DNA of 64,000 nt from Gracilimonas sp040117685 (GCF_040117685.2 NZ_JBEDYP020000002.1:186001-250000), one strand, 5' to 3'. Shown: positions 7,633 through 16,404, counted from the stretch's first letter. Notes: generated from the letters alone by a model not told the origin. Program-made: numbers and translations.

Positions 7633-9652
7633 CCTCAAAGACGAGAAAAGCCCATACCTAAAACAACACGCCGAAAATCCCGTGGATTGGTATCCGTGGG
7701 GTGAGGAAGCTTTCCAAAAAGCGAAAAAAGAGAATAAACCGGTCTTTCTTTCCATCGGGTATGCAACCTGTCATTGGTGTCATGTTATGGCGCACGAGAG
7801 TTTTGAAGACCCGGATATCGCTGAACTCATGAACGATGCGTTCATCAATGTGAAGGTGGACCGGGAAGAACGCCCCGATATCGACAGCACGTATATGACC
7901 GTATGCCAGATGCTGACCGGGCAGGGCGGCTGGCCGTTGACAATCATTATGACTCCGGATAAGGAGCCTTTCTTTGCCGGAACCTACATCCCGAAAGAAG
8001 CACGGTACGACAGAATTGGCCTCCGGCAGCTTATCCCCGGGGTAAAGGGCATGTGGAAGAACGAACCCAAACGGGTGGAAAAAGCAACGACTAAAATCCG
8101 GGAAGGATTTACCCGTTCGCAGGAATTTGAAAGCGGCAAGTTTCCAGGAACCGAAGCCACCGACTTTGCCGCCGAACAACTTGCCCAGCGATATGATGCC
8201 GAACATGGTGGATTTGGATCAGCTCCGAAATTCCCCAGCCCGCATAACCTGATGTTTATGCTCAGGCAATGGAAGCTGACCGGCGAAGAACGCTTCCTAA
8301 ATATGGTGACGGATACGCTGGAAAAAATGCGTCTGGGCGGAATCTGGGATCACATCGGTTTTGGGTTCCACCGGTACTCCACCGATCAGGAATGGCTGCT
8401 CCCCCACTTTGAGAAAATGCTGTACGACCAGGCTTTGTTGATGATGGCCTACACCGAAGGCTGGCAAGCCACACAGAACCCGCTTCTTAAACAAACGGTT
8501 TATGAGATCGCCGAATACGTGGAACGGGATTTAGTTCACCCTGAAGGTGGATTTTATTCCGCTGAAGATGCCGACAGCGAAGGCGAAGAAGGAAAATTCT
8601 ATGTGTGGAAGAAGGAAGAAATCGAATCGGTGCTTTCTGATGATGCCTCAAATTTTATCGACCTGTTTAACATCTCCGGAGAAGGAAACTTTGAGGATGA
8701 AGCTTCCAAACAGCGAACCGGGAAGAACATTCCGCATTTGAATTCTGAGTTGTCCGAAGAACAGTCAACATGGTTTAACGAAGTTAGAAGCTCGCTTTTT
8801 GAGGAACGGGAAGAGCGGGAACGTCCGCTGCTGGATGATAAAATTCTTACCGACTGGAACGGCTTAATGATCGCTGCTTTTGCTAAGGCCGGTTTCACTT
8901 TTGGTGAAGAACGATTTACCTATCTCGCCGAAAACGCCTTTCAGTTCATCGAAGAAAATCTCCAGGAAAACAACAACCTGCTGCACCGTTACAATGACGG
9001 TGACTCGGGGATAGATGCAATGGCCGATGATTATGCATTTTTAGTGTGGGGCTTGATTGAACTGTATGAAGCTACCGGAAAGCCGGAATACCTCAAAAAA
9101 GCATTAAAACAAAATGAACGATTTATTGAGTTATTCTGGGATGAGGACAAAGGAGGGTTTTATTTCAGTATTGCGGATGAAGACCAGGTATATGGGCGAC
9201 AAAAACAGATTTTTGATGGGGCCATGCCTTCCTCCAACTCCGTAGCCATAACGAACCTGATCCGTTTAAGCAGGCTTACGGGAAATAGCGCATTCGAAGA
9301 TTATGCAGATAAGATCGGAAGGGCATTCTCCGCTGATCTAATCCGGTCGGGGGCAAGTATTTGCCACAGCATGCAGGCTATTCAGTTTTTACATGCAGAA
9401 GCAAAAGAAATAACGCTGCGTGGTGAATTTTCTGAAATAGAAGAAGTGATGGATCTTCTCAGAAGCCGCTTCTCACCGTTCAGGGTACTGCATTTTGTTA
9501 CGGATGAACATCAGAAATCCCTTACTGAAATTGCAGACTATGTGGGCACCCAAAATAGAATAGATAATAAGCCCACGCTATTTATATGCAGGAATTTTGC
9601 CTGCGATCAGCCCATCACTGATTTAGAAAAAATGAAGAAAGCTTTGGGTTAA
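7622..9652 (+). CDS. YyaL/Spermatogenesis-associated-20-type thioredoxin-domain protein
   Basis: A 676-residue DUF255 protein. The start at ATG 7622 reproduces the family's conserved N-terminus (MPNNLKDEKSPYLKQHAENPVDWYPW). The upstream TTG at 7589 would only add residues read from within mgsA. Residues 1-165 form a thioredoxin-like domain with a CHWC redox motif at 50-53. The rest is an alpha/alpha-barrel of the six-hairpin-glycosidase or N-acylglucosamine-2-epimerase type (for example FPSPHNLMF, DQALLMMAYTEG, FYSAEDADSEGEEGKFYVW, LTDWNGLMIAAFA). The biochemical role of the family is not settled; a redox-linked or sugar-related role has been suggested. The overlap with mgsA hints at a link to carbonyl or sugar-phosphate stress, which is inference. 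Confidence 0.88.
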   Translation: MPNNLKDEKSPYLKQHAENPVDWYPWGEEAFQKAKKENKPVFLSIGYATCHWCHVMAHESFEDPDIAELMNDAFINVKVDREERPDIDSTYMTVCQMLTGQGGWPLTIIMTPDKEPFFAGTYIPKEARYDRIGLRQLIPGVKGMWKNEPKRVEKATTKIREGFTRSQEFESGKFPGTEATDFAAEQLAQRYDAEHGGFGSAPKFPSPHNLMFMLRQWKLTGEERFLNMVTDTLEKMRLGGIWDHIGFGFHRYSTDQEWLLPHFEKMLYDQALLMMAYTEGWQATQNPLLKQTVYEIAEYVERDLVHPEGGFYSAEDADSEGEEGKFYVWKKEEIESVLSDDASNFIDLFNISGEGNFEDEASKQRTGKNIPHLNSELSEEQSTWFNEVRSSLFEEREERERPLLDDKILTDWNGLMIAAFAKAGFTFGEERFTYLAENAFQFIEENLQENNNLLHRYNDGDSGIDAMADDYAFLVWGLIELYEATGKPEYLKKALKQNERFIELFWDEDKGGFYFSIADEDQVYGRQKQIFDGAMPSSNSVAITNLIRLSRLTGNSAFEDYADKIGRAFSADLIRSGASICHSMQAIQFLHAEAKEITLRGEFSEIEEVMDLLRSRFSPFRVLHFVTDEHQKSLTEIADYVGTQNRIDNKPTLFICRNFACDQPITDLEKMKKALG

Positions 9653-9697
9653 TGATCAGTTTTTCCTTTTATTTACCTCATAATTTTATCAGGATGT

Positions 9698-9725
9698 CAA
9701 TCCAATGTTGAACGGCCTGCGTATA
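9698..9725 (+). promoter_or_regulatory. Candidate ECF-type promoter of the sigma factor gene
   Basis: CAATCC (9698-9703), 16 bases, then CGTATA (9720-9725). The same bipartite motif with exactly 16 bp spacing stands before the CHRD gene at 11248-11275. The -10-like box ends 18 bp before the sigma gene's ATG. Autoregulation by the ECF factor would explain it. Confidence 0.5.
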
Positions 9726-9743
9726 TAATCACATCAGACATTT

Positions 9744-10361
9744 ATGCTATTTTTTATTTTATCTGCGATTGGTAAAGTCCTGACAAAGGACGAAGAAAGG
9801 GACCGGGACATTATGGCTCGCATTAAAGCGCGGGATGCTTCTGCCCTCTCCGAATTGTATGATCAATATAACAGACTGTTGTTTGGCCTGATTCTTTCCA
9901 TCCTCAAAAAAAGAGAGGAAGCGGAAGACACCCTTCAGGAAGTTTTTACACAGATCTGGGAAAAAGCTGAACAGTTTGATTTGGAACGAGGAACTGTGTA
10001 CACCTGGATTGTTTCCTTAACCCGGAATAAATCAATCGACCGGTTACGGTCCAAGGTTTATAAGGAACAAAAGAAACAGTCCACCAGCCTGGATAACGAG
10101 GATGTTTTTTATCCGCTGTATTCAGATGAGACAGATCCGTTGGAAAATACCATATTAACCGATCGTGCAAAAAAATTGCGTGACGCGTTGGACCAAATAT
10201 CTGACAAGCAAAGGAAGGTATTACAAGTGGCTTATTTTAACGGGATGAGCCAGAGTGAAATCGCAGACGAATACGACATCCCTCTCGGAACTGTTAAAAC
10301 AAGAATGAGAGACGGCATGATAAAATTAAGAGAGCTTTTAGCGAAGGAAATAGAATTATGA
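9744..10361 (+). CDS. ECF-type RNA polymerase sigma factor
   Basis: A 205-residue group IV sigma-70 factor. Region 2 spans about residues 22-95 (ARIKARDASALSELYDQYNRLLFGL, then EEAEDTLQEVFTQIWEKA and YTWIVSLTRNKSIDRLR). Region 4 spans about 143-200, with a helix-turn-helix around GMSQSEIADEYDIPLGTVKTRMRDG. It directs RNA polymerase to stress-type promoters. The first 15 residues are unusually hydrophobic (MLFFILSAIGKVLT), and the true start could be further in. An ATG at 9813 would cut into the conserved region 2 entry, so 9744 is kept. The last 4 bp overlap the anti-sigma start (ATGA), a sign of translational coupling. Confidence 0.92.
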   Translation: MLFFILSAIGKVLTKDEERDRDIMARIKARDASALSELYDQYNRLLFGLILSILKKREEAEDTLQEVFTQIWEKAEQFDLERGTVYTWIVSLTRNKSIDRLRSKVYKEQKKQSTSLDNEDVFYPLYSDETDPLENTILTDRAKKLRDALDQISDKQRKVLQVAYFNGMSQSEIADEYDIPLGTVKTRMRDGMIKLRELLAKEIEL

Positions 10362-11164
10362 GCAACGAAAATAACAGATTTACTGAGCTTTGTACGGGGC
10401 ATGTACTCAATGCGCTGAGCGACAGTGAAGAGAAAAAATTTCAGCAGCTTTTAGCTGATGCCAATGAAGATCAGCTTGCGCTTTACGACGAACTGAAGGC
10501 AGTAGCAGCCGAAATGGCTACCCTTGCTCCGGCTGAGAGGCCTTCCCTGTCCGTTAAAGAAAGTATTATGCAAATGGCTACCGGTGTTGCCAATAGTCAG
10601 TCCGGTAAAACCGGGCCGGCCAATGTGAATCGCATGAGATGGTACCGGGTAGCGGTTGCAGCTTCCTTCATCTTTATCTTTACATCCATTGGACTGTTAT
10701 TTTACTCGCAGTCACTGGAAGAAGACATGCGTGGGCAGTCTCAGACTATAGCACAACAACAAACAACCATCGAACAACTTGAAAGTGAAGTGCAACGCAA
10801 AGAAGAACTTCTCACCATCCTGGAAGCCCGGGAAGTGGACCTCGTGATGATGGCGGGTATGGAAAACACCAACCCGAATGGCTACGGAAAAGTGGTGTGG
10901 GACAAGCAAGGCGGTCGGGCCCTGCTTCAGGTAGCCAACATGCCGGCCGTACCCACCGATAAAGATTATCAGCTGTGGTTTATCGTGAATGGACAACCCA
11001 TAAGTGCCGGAGTATTTGCTGTGGACGATCCGCAACGGGATAACTTCTTCAAGATCGAGCAGCTGCAAAGTGATGCACGAGAAGGGGCCTTTGCCATTAC
11101 CATGGAGCCTAAAGGCGGAGTTCCCCAACCAACCGGCGATATGTATCTCCTGGGTAATATGTAA
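10358..11164 (+). CDS. RskA-type anti-sigma factor
   Basis: A 268-residue membrane protein that should hold the upstream sigma factor inactive. Residues 5-70 form an anti-sigma cytosolic segment (ELCTGHVLNALSDSEEKKF). One transmembrane helix follows (about 97-117), then a coiled-coil of roughly 119-155 rich in Gln and Glu. The C-terminal extracytoplasmic RskA-like domain runs from about 170 to 268 (GYGKVVWDKQGGRALLQVANMP, DYQLWFIVNGQPISAGVF, ITMEPKGGVPQPTGDMYLLG). Its start codon overlaps the sigma stop by 4 bp. A hairpin terminator follows at 11196-11221. The signal that releases the sigma factor cannot be read from the sequence. In known SigK/RskA pairs, regulated proteolysis does this. Confidence 0.88.
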   Translation: MSNENNRFTELCTGHVLNALSDSEEKKFQQLLADANEDQLALYDELKAVAAEMATLAPAERPSLSVKESIMQMATGVANSQSGKTGPANVNRMRWYRVAVAASFIFIFTSIGLLFYSQSLEEDMRGQSQTIAQQQTTIEQLESEVQRKEELLTILEAREVDLVMMAGMENTNPNGYGKVVWDKQGGRALLQVANMPAVPTDKDYQLWFIVNGQPISAGVFAVDDPQRDNFFKIEQLQSDAREGAFAITMEPKGGVPQPTGDMYLLGNM

Positions 11165-11195
11165 TCCAAAACACCGGATTAGAATAATTTTAGAT

Positions 11196-11221
11196 GCGGA
11201 TAAATTCGAAACTTTATCCGC
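11196..11221 (+). terminator. Hairpin terminator after the anti-sigma gene
   Basis: GCGGATAAA (11196-11204) and TTTATCCGC (11213-11221) form a perfect 9-bp stem with an 8-base loop, 31 bp after the stop. Only a broken T-run follows (TTAAACTTCTTT), so termination may be partial. Confidence 0.6.
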
Positions 11222-11247
11222 TTAAACTTCTTTGATTTAGTACAAAA

Positions 11248-11275
11248 CAATCTGTACGGCGATTTATCTCGTATA
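11248..11275 (+). promoter_or_regulatory. Candidate ECF-type promoter of the CHRD protein gene
   Basis: CAATCT (11248-11253), 16 bases, then CGTATA (11270-11275), matching the motif before the sigma gene in both boxes and in spacing. It lies 61 bp upstream of the CHRD gene's ATG, a sensible leader length. Confidence 0.5.
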
Positions 11276-11336
11276 GATTAGTCAAGAGAACGAAGACCCT
11301 TTATGGGTTTATAATTTCTAATAAAAACTAAATCAA

Positions 11337-13622
11337 ATGAAGACGCTAAAACAGTTACCATCTTTTTTAACTGCTTTGTGTTTACTGATGTTTGGATTGA
11401 CCTCCTTCTCAAACGCACAAACAGTATTCGAAGCACAACTAAGCGGAAGTAACGAAGCTACCCCTATTACTTCCATGGCGAGCGGTTCAGTAACCGCCAC
11501 GCTAAACGGGAACGAACTGGTTGTAGAAGGCTCGTTCGATAATCTGAGCAGTGCCATAGCCACCGACATTGCCGGTGGAGCACATATCCATACCGGAATG
11601 GCAGGAGCAAGTGGTGGAGTACTTTTCCCCCTTACCATTAATGCCGACGGTGACAGCCAGGGCGGAGCTTTTGTAGGTTCTGAAAACACCTTTACCCTTA
11701 CATCCGGTCAGGTTGATACTCTCATGATGAGAGGATTATATGTTAACATCCATTCCGAGAATTATGCCGGAGGAGAACTTCGCGGGCAACTTGTTCCCGA
11801 AGCCGATGCTTACTATCGGTCTAATCTCTCCGGTGCTTTTGAAGTGCCCGCAGCCAAAACCATGGCCAGCGGTTCATTAGTATTTGAACTGGTTGGAGAT
11901 TCCCTATTCGTATCCGGTTCTTTTGCAAATCTTGAAGGAGAATTTGACGCTTCTGTCGCCGGAGGTTCTCACCTTCATATTGCACCTGCAGGGTCTAATG
12001 GTGACATTGCACTTACTTTAGATGCAGATGTAGCTGCGGACAACAGATCCGGTGTTTATCTGGCTTCCGACAACCGATTTGAACTTACCGAAGAGCAAAA
12101 AACAGCATTGATGAATCGTAATTTCTACACCAATATCCATACCACAGCGTATGCAGGTGGCGAATTACGCGGACAAGTAGTTCCGGCTGCTTCCACTACC
12201 TTTTTTGCACAGCTTTCGGGAAGCGCGGAGATCCCATCAGCTACTACGGATGCTGCAGGATCTGCCGTATTGGAAGTGCTCAATGACACCTTAATTGTAA
12301 CCGGTTCTTTTGCCGGATTGGAATCCTCCTTTAATGCACAAGTAGGATCTCACCTGCATGTAGGCCATGCCGGAGAGAATGGCGATGTAGCTATTACATT
12401 AGATGCCGACCTTAATGCAGAACTTACAGCAGCAACCTATTCTGCCACAAACAACGAATACACTCTTACTGCCGAGCAGAAAACGGCTTTATTTGCCCGC
12501 AATATGTATGTAAATGTGCATAGTGTTGAGAATCCTGCCGGCGAAATCCGCGGACAAGTGATGGGAGATGCAGCCGCATACTTTCACACCAACTTATCCG
12601 GCGTACATGAAGTGCAGCCTATTATGAGTGATGCTTTCGGCGCAGCTGCCGTAGAGTTTATGAGTAATGGCGACATTATGGTAAGCGGTGGATTTGAAGG
12701 ATTAAGCAGCTCAGCTATTGAGATTGCCGGTACCAGTGGTCACTTACACTCAGGCAGTGTTGATGCCAACGGTGGAGTAGCTTTTGGACTGGATATTACC
12801 CTCAGTGAAAATGATACTGCAGGAACCATGGTTGCCTCCAACAACATGTTTACGTTGTCTTCCGAGCAACAAACCACCCTTTTTGAAGAAGGCATGTATG
12901 TAAACGTGCATTCCGAGAATTTTAATGCAGGAGAATTGAGAGGACAAGTACTGTTTTCTTCCAATTTCACTCCATCTGCACCGATGCTAACCGGACCGGC
13001 TGACGATGTTACCCTTTCCCTTGAAGGTGAAGCTTCCACTGCTTTTGAAGCAACCTGGGAAGCTGCAACAGATACTAACGGTAACGAACTGGCTTACATC
13101 TGGCAGCTATCCACAGATGCAACATTCAGTAATGTTGTAGTGAATGCAAATGTAGGTGCTTCCACTTCTTTTGAAACCACTTTTGGCGCTCTGGATACAC
13201 TGCTTGCCGATCTTGGTGTTGACGTTGGAGCTTCAACAACGGTTTACCACCGCGTGATTGCCACCGATGGCAGCGATGAAGCTTCAAGCGAGCCACGTTC
13301 TGCAAATGTTGAACGAGGAACGGTAACGTCTAATGAAGATATCTTATCCGGAACTCCCGAGAGATTTGAATTAGGACAGAACTACCCGAATCCGTTCAAC
13401 CCAACTACAAGTATTAACTTCTCCCTTGCTGAAGCAGGCCAGGCTTCCCTGACTGTGTATAACATGCTGGGACAAGAAGTTGCCGTAGTTGCCAACGAGC
13501 GATTCAGTGCCGGTGAGCATTCGGTAAACTTTGATGCCAGTGCATTAGCGTCCGGTATTTACATTTACCGCTTGCAGGCAAACGGACAGACACTGACCAA
13601 GCAAATGACACTTATTAAATAA
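11337..13622 (+). CDS. Secreted protein with four CHRD domains and a C-terminal sorting domain
   Basis: A 761-residue exported protein. A signal peptide (about residues 1-28, ending SNAQ) is followed by four tandem CHRD domains starting near residues 29, 158, 288 and 414. Each has the pattern of an opening LSG...E, then ...GSHLHxGxAGxNG, a NxYxNxHSxxxxxGELRGQ close, and a GxLV...-type core. CHRD domains were named from animal Chordin and have an unknown function in bacteria. Residues 545-650 resemble a fibronectin type III-like module. Residues 672-761 form the sorting domain beginning FELGQNYPNPFNPTTSINF and ending in a Lys-rich tail, as in proteins handled by type IX secretion. The candidate ECF promoter at 11248 links it to the adjacent sigma factor. 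It is probably a surface protein. Confidence 0.85.
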   Translation: MKTLKQLPSFLTALCLLMFGLTSFSNAQTVFEAQLSGSNEATPITSMASGSVTATLNGNELVVEGSFDNLSSAIATDIAGGAHIHTGMAGASGGVLFPLTINADGDSQGGAFVGSENTFTLTSGQVDTLMMRGLYVNIHSENYAGGELRGQLVPEADAYYRSNLSGAFEVPAAKTMASGSLVFELVGDSLFVSGSFANLEGEFDASVAGGSHLHIAPAGSNGDIALTLDADVAADNRSGVYLASDNRFELTEEQKTALMNRNFYTNIHTTAYAGGELRGQVVPAASTTFFAQLSGSAEIPSATTDAAGSAVLEVLNDTLIVTGSFAGLESSFNAQVGSHLHVGHAGENGDVAITLDADLNAELTAATYSATNNEYTLTAEQKTALFARNMYVNVHSVENPAGEIRGQVMGDAAAYFHTNLSGVHEVQPIMSDAFGAAAVEFMSNGDIMVSGGFEGLSSSAIEIAGTSGHLHSGSVDANGGVAFGLDITLSENDTAGTMVASNNMFTLSSEQQTTLFEEGMYVNVHSENFNAGELRGQVLFSSNFTPSAPMLTGPADDVTLSLEGEASTAFEATWEAATDTNGNELAYIWQLSTDATFSNVVVNANVGASTSFETTFGALDTLLADLGVDVGASTTVYHRVIATDGSDEASSEPRSANVERGTVTSNEDILSGTPERFELGQNYPNPFNPTTSINFSLAEAGQASLTVYNMLGQEVAVVANERFSAGEHSVNFDASALASGIYIYRLQANGQTLTKQMTLIK

Positions 13623-13646
13623 GCCCAACAGCTTATACCTCAACAA

Positions 13647-13680
13647 AAAAGGCGCTGTTCTTAACTGAACAGCGCCTTTT
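13647..13680. terminator. Bidirectional hairpin terminator between converging genes
   Basis: A perfect 14-bp stem (AAAAGGCGCTGTTC / GAACAGCGCCTTTT) with loop TTAACT, A-rich on one flank and T-rich on the other. It ends both the CHRD gene (+) and the DUF4412 gene (-). Confidence 0.92.
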
Positions 13681-13705
13681 CTTATTCTGTAATCTATTTT
13701 AGAAA

Positions 13706-14464
13706 TTATTCCATCATCATACTGAAGATATATTCCTGCAGGCTAATCAGCTGAACGCCGGATGGAACTTCTACCATGGCTTTGGCGATACTTGAACGAT
13801 TTACATTCTTCACATCCATTACAACCTGTCGCTCTTCTCCTTCCACTACTTCAATCATCAGCGGGAAATTCTTGCCTTTAAAAATCACATCCTGAGACAT
13901 GCCGTTTAGTTCTTTGTCAATGTCTTTAGGCATCCCTTTCCACGGCTCAGCCAGCATTCCCCAGTTGATGTCGATACCGGGAGTCAGCCATACGGAAAGG
14001 TAGTTTTCTGGGTCATCTGTACTTCTGACAATAAGTTCTGTAGTTTCATATCCCAGGATCGTTTTTGTTCGGTCGGTGTACTCATATTCTGCTTCAGGGG
14101 TATCCGATGAAGAGCTTTCTGATTCTCCGGCCCAGCTGAACAGCATTTCAACAAGAGACTCAATACCGGTTTTAGTCGCCTGCAAGGCTTTATCCTTTTC
14201 GGTCATGATGATGAAATCCTTCATATCATTTCGGATCAATAATCCACCGGCACTTACTTTACCCATTACTTCCAGGCTCTCCTCTCCTTTAATCATGATG
14301 CGATCAGCCGTAGCGTAGAGGTTTAGCTCGCTCACCTCTTTCTGTCCGTTATTCTCACCGTAGAGGTTCATGGTAATATGTCCTTCAAACTGAGCAAAAG
14401 CAGATGAGGAGTACAGAATGGCCAATAAAAATAATGCAGTACCGAATAGTCGTCTTGTGTTCAT
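13706..14464 (-). CDS. DUF4412-type secreted protein
   Basis: A 252-residue protein with a signal peptide (about residues 1-24, ending SAFAQ). The mature part matches the DUF4412 pattern: an opening FEGHITMNLYGE, then paired strands with YATADRIMIKGE, a GGLLIRNDMKDFIIMTE segment and TILGYETTELIVRS. It has the composition of a periplasmic, LolA-like half-barrel protein. Residues 108-120 form a Ser/Glu-rich insertion (AGESESSSSDTPE). The function is unknown; families like this often bind lipid or copper-like ligands, but nothing in the sequence proves that. It converges with the CHRD gene across a strong terminator and lies 70 bp downstream of mnmA on the same strand. Confidence 0.7.
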   Translation of the reverse strand: MNTRRLFGTALFLLAILYSSSAFAQFEGHITMNLYGENNGQKEVSELNLYATADRIMIKGEESLEVMGKVSAGGLLIRNDMKDFIIMTEKDKALQATKTGIESLVEMLFSWAGESESSSSDTPEAEYEYTDRTKTILGYETTELIVRSTDDPENYLSVWLTPGIDINWGMLAEPWKGMPKDIDKELNGMSQDVIFKGKNFPLMIEVVEGEERQVVMDVKNVNRSSIAKAMVEVPSGVQLISLQEYIFSMMME

Positions 14465-14534
14465 AGTCTTTTTTTGTTGATTGAATGACGAGTAGTTTAA
14501 CGCCTCAGGAATAGAGTTGTTTCGTGAGAATATA

Positions 14535-15665
14535 TCAGGCGGGGATTAAATCATCCATACCCACGCTCACTTTTTTAATCCAGCCGCCGGCAACTACATC
14601 ATCGCCTTCGTAACAGACAATAGCCTGTCCGGGAGTGATGGCTTCCCTTCCGGCCGGAAAGTGAACTTTCATTTCATTGTCGCTGATTTGGGTAAGCTGA
14701 CCAATTGCACCGTCATCGTTATACCGGATGGCTCCCGTAATCTCCATGTTGTCTTCAGGGATTTTGTCGTACTTGATCAGGTTCATTTCCCCGGCAATAA
14801 GTGTGGAGCTTACCAGGTCTTCCTTTTCACCTATGGTGATGGTGTTGGTGGCCGGATCGATGTGCGTTACATACACCGGTTTGCCCATGGCTAAATCCAG
14901 CCCGCGCCGCTGACCGATGGTATAAAACGGATAGCCTTCATGTTCGCCAACGATGTTTCCATCCTTATCTACAAACTTACCACCGGACACCCGCTCTTCG
15001 AGTCCATCCACACGGTCTCTGAGGAAGCGACGGTAATCATCATCCGGCACAAAGCAGATTTCATAGGAATCCGGTTTGTTGGCCACATTCAACAGTCCGT
15101 GGTCTTCAGCAATCTGCCGGATTTCCGTTTTGGGATAGTTTCCGAGTGGAAAAATAGTTCGGGCCAAATGTTTTTGAGCCACTCCCCATAAGGCGTACGA
15201 CTGATCTTTTTTGGGATCATGTCCGCGTGAAATTACATAACGGCCATTTTCTTCCCGAACTTTCGCATAATGCCCGGTTGCTATAAAGTCACAACCCAGG
15301 TTATCCGCTCTTTTCAGCAGAGCCGCCCACTTGATATGCGTATTACAAAGCACGCATGGGTTTGGTGTTCTCCCACCCAGGTAATCATCTACAAAACGAT
15401 CGATAACCCAGTCGCCAAACTCTTCACGGATATCAACTATAAAATGCTTGAACCCATGATTGACCGCAATATGGCGGGCATCATTCATAGACTCCACCGT
15501 ACAACAGCCGGTTTCTTTGTCAGAATTTCCGCCGCTCCGGTGATAATCCCAGGTTTTCATGGTAATACCGATCACTTCGTAGCCTTGTTCCTGCAGCATC
15601 ACGGCTGCTACGGATGAATCGACACCGCCACTCATGGCTACTAATACTCTGCCTTTTTTACTCAT
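14535..15665 (-). CDS. mnmA: tRNA-specific 2-thiouridylase MnmA
   Basis: A 376-residue MnmA, which makes the 2-thio group of s2U34 in tRNA Lys, Glu and Gln using ATP and a persulfide donor. The PP-loop SGGVDSS is at 12-18. The catalytic pair is C104 (in NPCVLCN) and C204 (in SYEICF), matching E. coli C102 and C199. The tRNA-binding GHYAKV segment is at 131-136, and the C-terminal beta-barrel ends with FPAGREAITPGQAIVCYEGDDVVAGGWI. Full length for the family. Just upstream lies a TATCTTTG -7-like box overlapping a long palindrome (15689-15709), which may regulate it. Confidence 0.96.
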   Translation of the reverse strand: MSKKGRVLVAMSGGVDSSVAAVMLQEQGYEVIGITMKTWDYHRSGGNSDKETGCCTVESMNDARHIAVNHGFKHFIVDIREEFGDWVIDRFVDDYLGGRTPNPCVLCNTHIKWAALLKRADNLGCDFIATGHYAKVREENGRYVISRGHDPKKDQSYALWGVAQKHLARTIFPLGNYPKTEIRQIAEDHGLLNVANKPDSYEICFVPDDDYRRFLRDRVDGLEERVSGGKFVDKDGNIVGEHEGYPFYTIGQRRGLDLAMGKPVYVTHIDPATNTITIGEKEDLVSSTLIAGEMNLIKYDKIPEDNMEITGAIRYNDDGAIGQLTQISDNEMKVHFPAGREAITPGQAIVCYEGDDVVAGGWIKKVSVGMDDLIPA

Positions 15666-15688
15666 AGAAAGGAAGTTAAATATACTTC

Positions 15689-15709
15689 TTGACGTTTAAT
15701 GAACGTCAA
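15689..15709. promoter_or_regulatory. Palindromic operator-like site before mnmA
   Basis: TTGACGTT (15689-15696), TAATG, AACGTCAA (15702-15709): perfect 8-bp half-sites spaced by five bases, 24 bp upstream of the mnmA ATG. On the minus strand a TATCTTTG (TAnnTTTG, Bacteroidota-type -7 element) overlaps its edge at 15707-15714. The position fits a repressor site, although an mRNA leader hairpin is also possible. Confidence 0.4.
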
Positions 15710-15749
15710 AGATAAGGCTTTTTCAGGACGGTTGACAGAGCCGGGGGGA

Positions 15750-15824
15750 CATTGAACAAGGAATATCGAACATCCAACTTTGAACTTAGGTGTTCAGCGT
15801 TGGGCGTTTCTTGTTCGGTGTTTA
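15750..15824. repeat. Imperfect inverted repeat of dispersed intergenic type
   Basis: The arm starting ACATTGAACAAGGAATATCGAAC (15750 onwards) resembles the reverse complement of the end of the gap (ACACCGAACAAGAAACGCC). Both arms consist of TTGAAC/TTCGGTGTT-like words. It fills the space up to the HNH gene's stop codon and may act as its 3' hairpin. Confidence 0.4.
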
Positions 15825-16325
15825 TTAAGTCATATACAGATAGGGTTTCCAGGGCTCTTGAACGCCACCGTTGGAGTCGCGGAAGAAGGTAATAGGAATG
15901 GGTCGGTAGGGCTTCTTCTTCAGCGGCATACGGGCCTCTTTCGGGGTGCGATTTCCTTTATGCACGTTACATTTATCGCAGGCTGTGGTCAGGTTCTCCC
16001 AGGTATCTTTACCACCTCGGCTTTTGGGGATGATATGATCGATAGTAAGGCTTGATTTTTTACCACAATACTGGCAGGTAAAATCATCCCTGCGCATTAC
16101 ATTTCTGCGGGAAAGCACAATTTTGGTATAGGGAACCCGAATGTAGTTGCGCAACCGGATTACAGAAGGAAATTGAAAAGACTCCCGTGGGGTACGCACC
16201 TCTTTTTCCGGATCATCATGAAGAAGCTCCGCTTTCTCAAGGAAGATCAGTTTCATAGACCGCTGTACGGAACAAATACTAAGCGGCTGGTAGTCTTGAT
16301 TTAAAACTAACACGTTGGCGTTCAT
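15825..16325 (-). CDS. HNH endonuclease-family protein
   Basis: A 166-residue HNH protein. The zinc knuckle is C84-x2-C87 (CQYCG) with C116-x2-C119 (CDKC). The HNH core is D96-H97 in LTIDHIIPKSRGG, N111 in WENL and the distal H122/N125 in VHKGNRTP. The N-terminal 80 residues (VLVLNQDYQPLSICSVQRSMKLIFLEKAE) are typical of the chromosomal HNH family found alone in many bacteria. These are presumed nucleases, but their target is not known. It is not next to any restriction, phage or toxin gene. It is transcribed toward mnmA with a repeat-bearing gap between them. Confidence 0.88.
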   Translation of the reverse strand: MNANVLVLNQDYQPLSICSVQRSMKLIFLEKAELLHDDPEKEVRTPRESFQFPSVIRLRNYIRVPYTKIVLSRRNVMRRDDFTCQYCGKKSSLTIDHIIPKSRGGKDTWENLTTACDKCNVHKGNRTPKEARMPLKKKPYRPIPITFFRDSNGGVQEPWKPYLYMT

Positions 16326-16404
16326 CGTGCATCCGGGTTTAAGGTCTGTTGATGATATTTCGAAAATTTACTTCCATGATGAATGCAGAATATGAAACAA
16401 AAAA

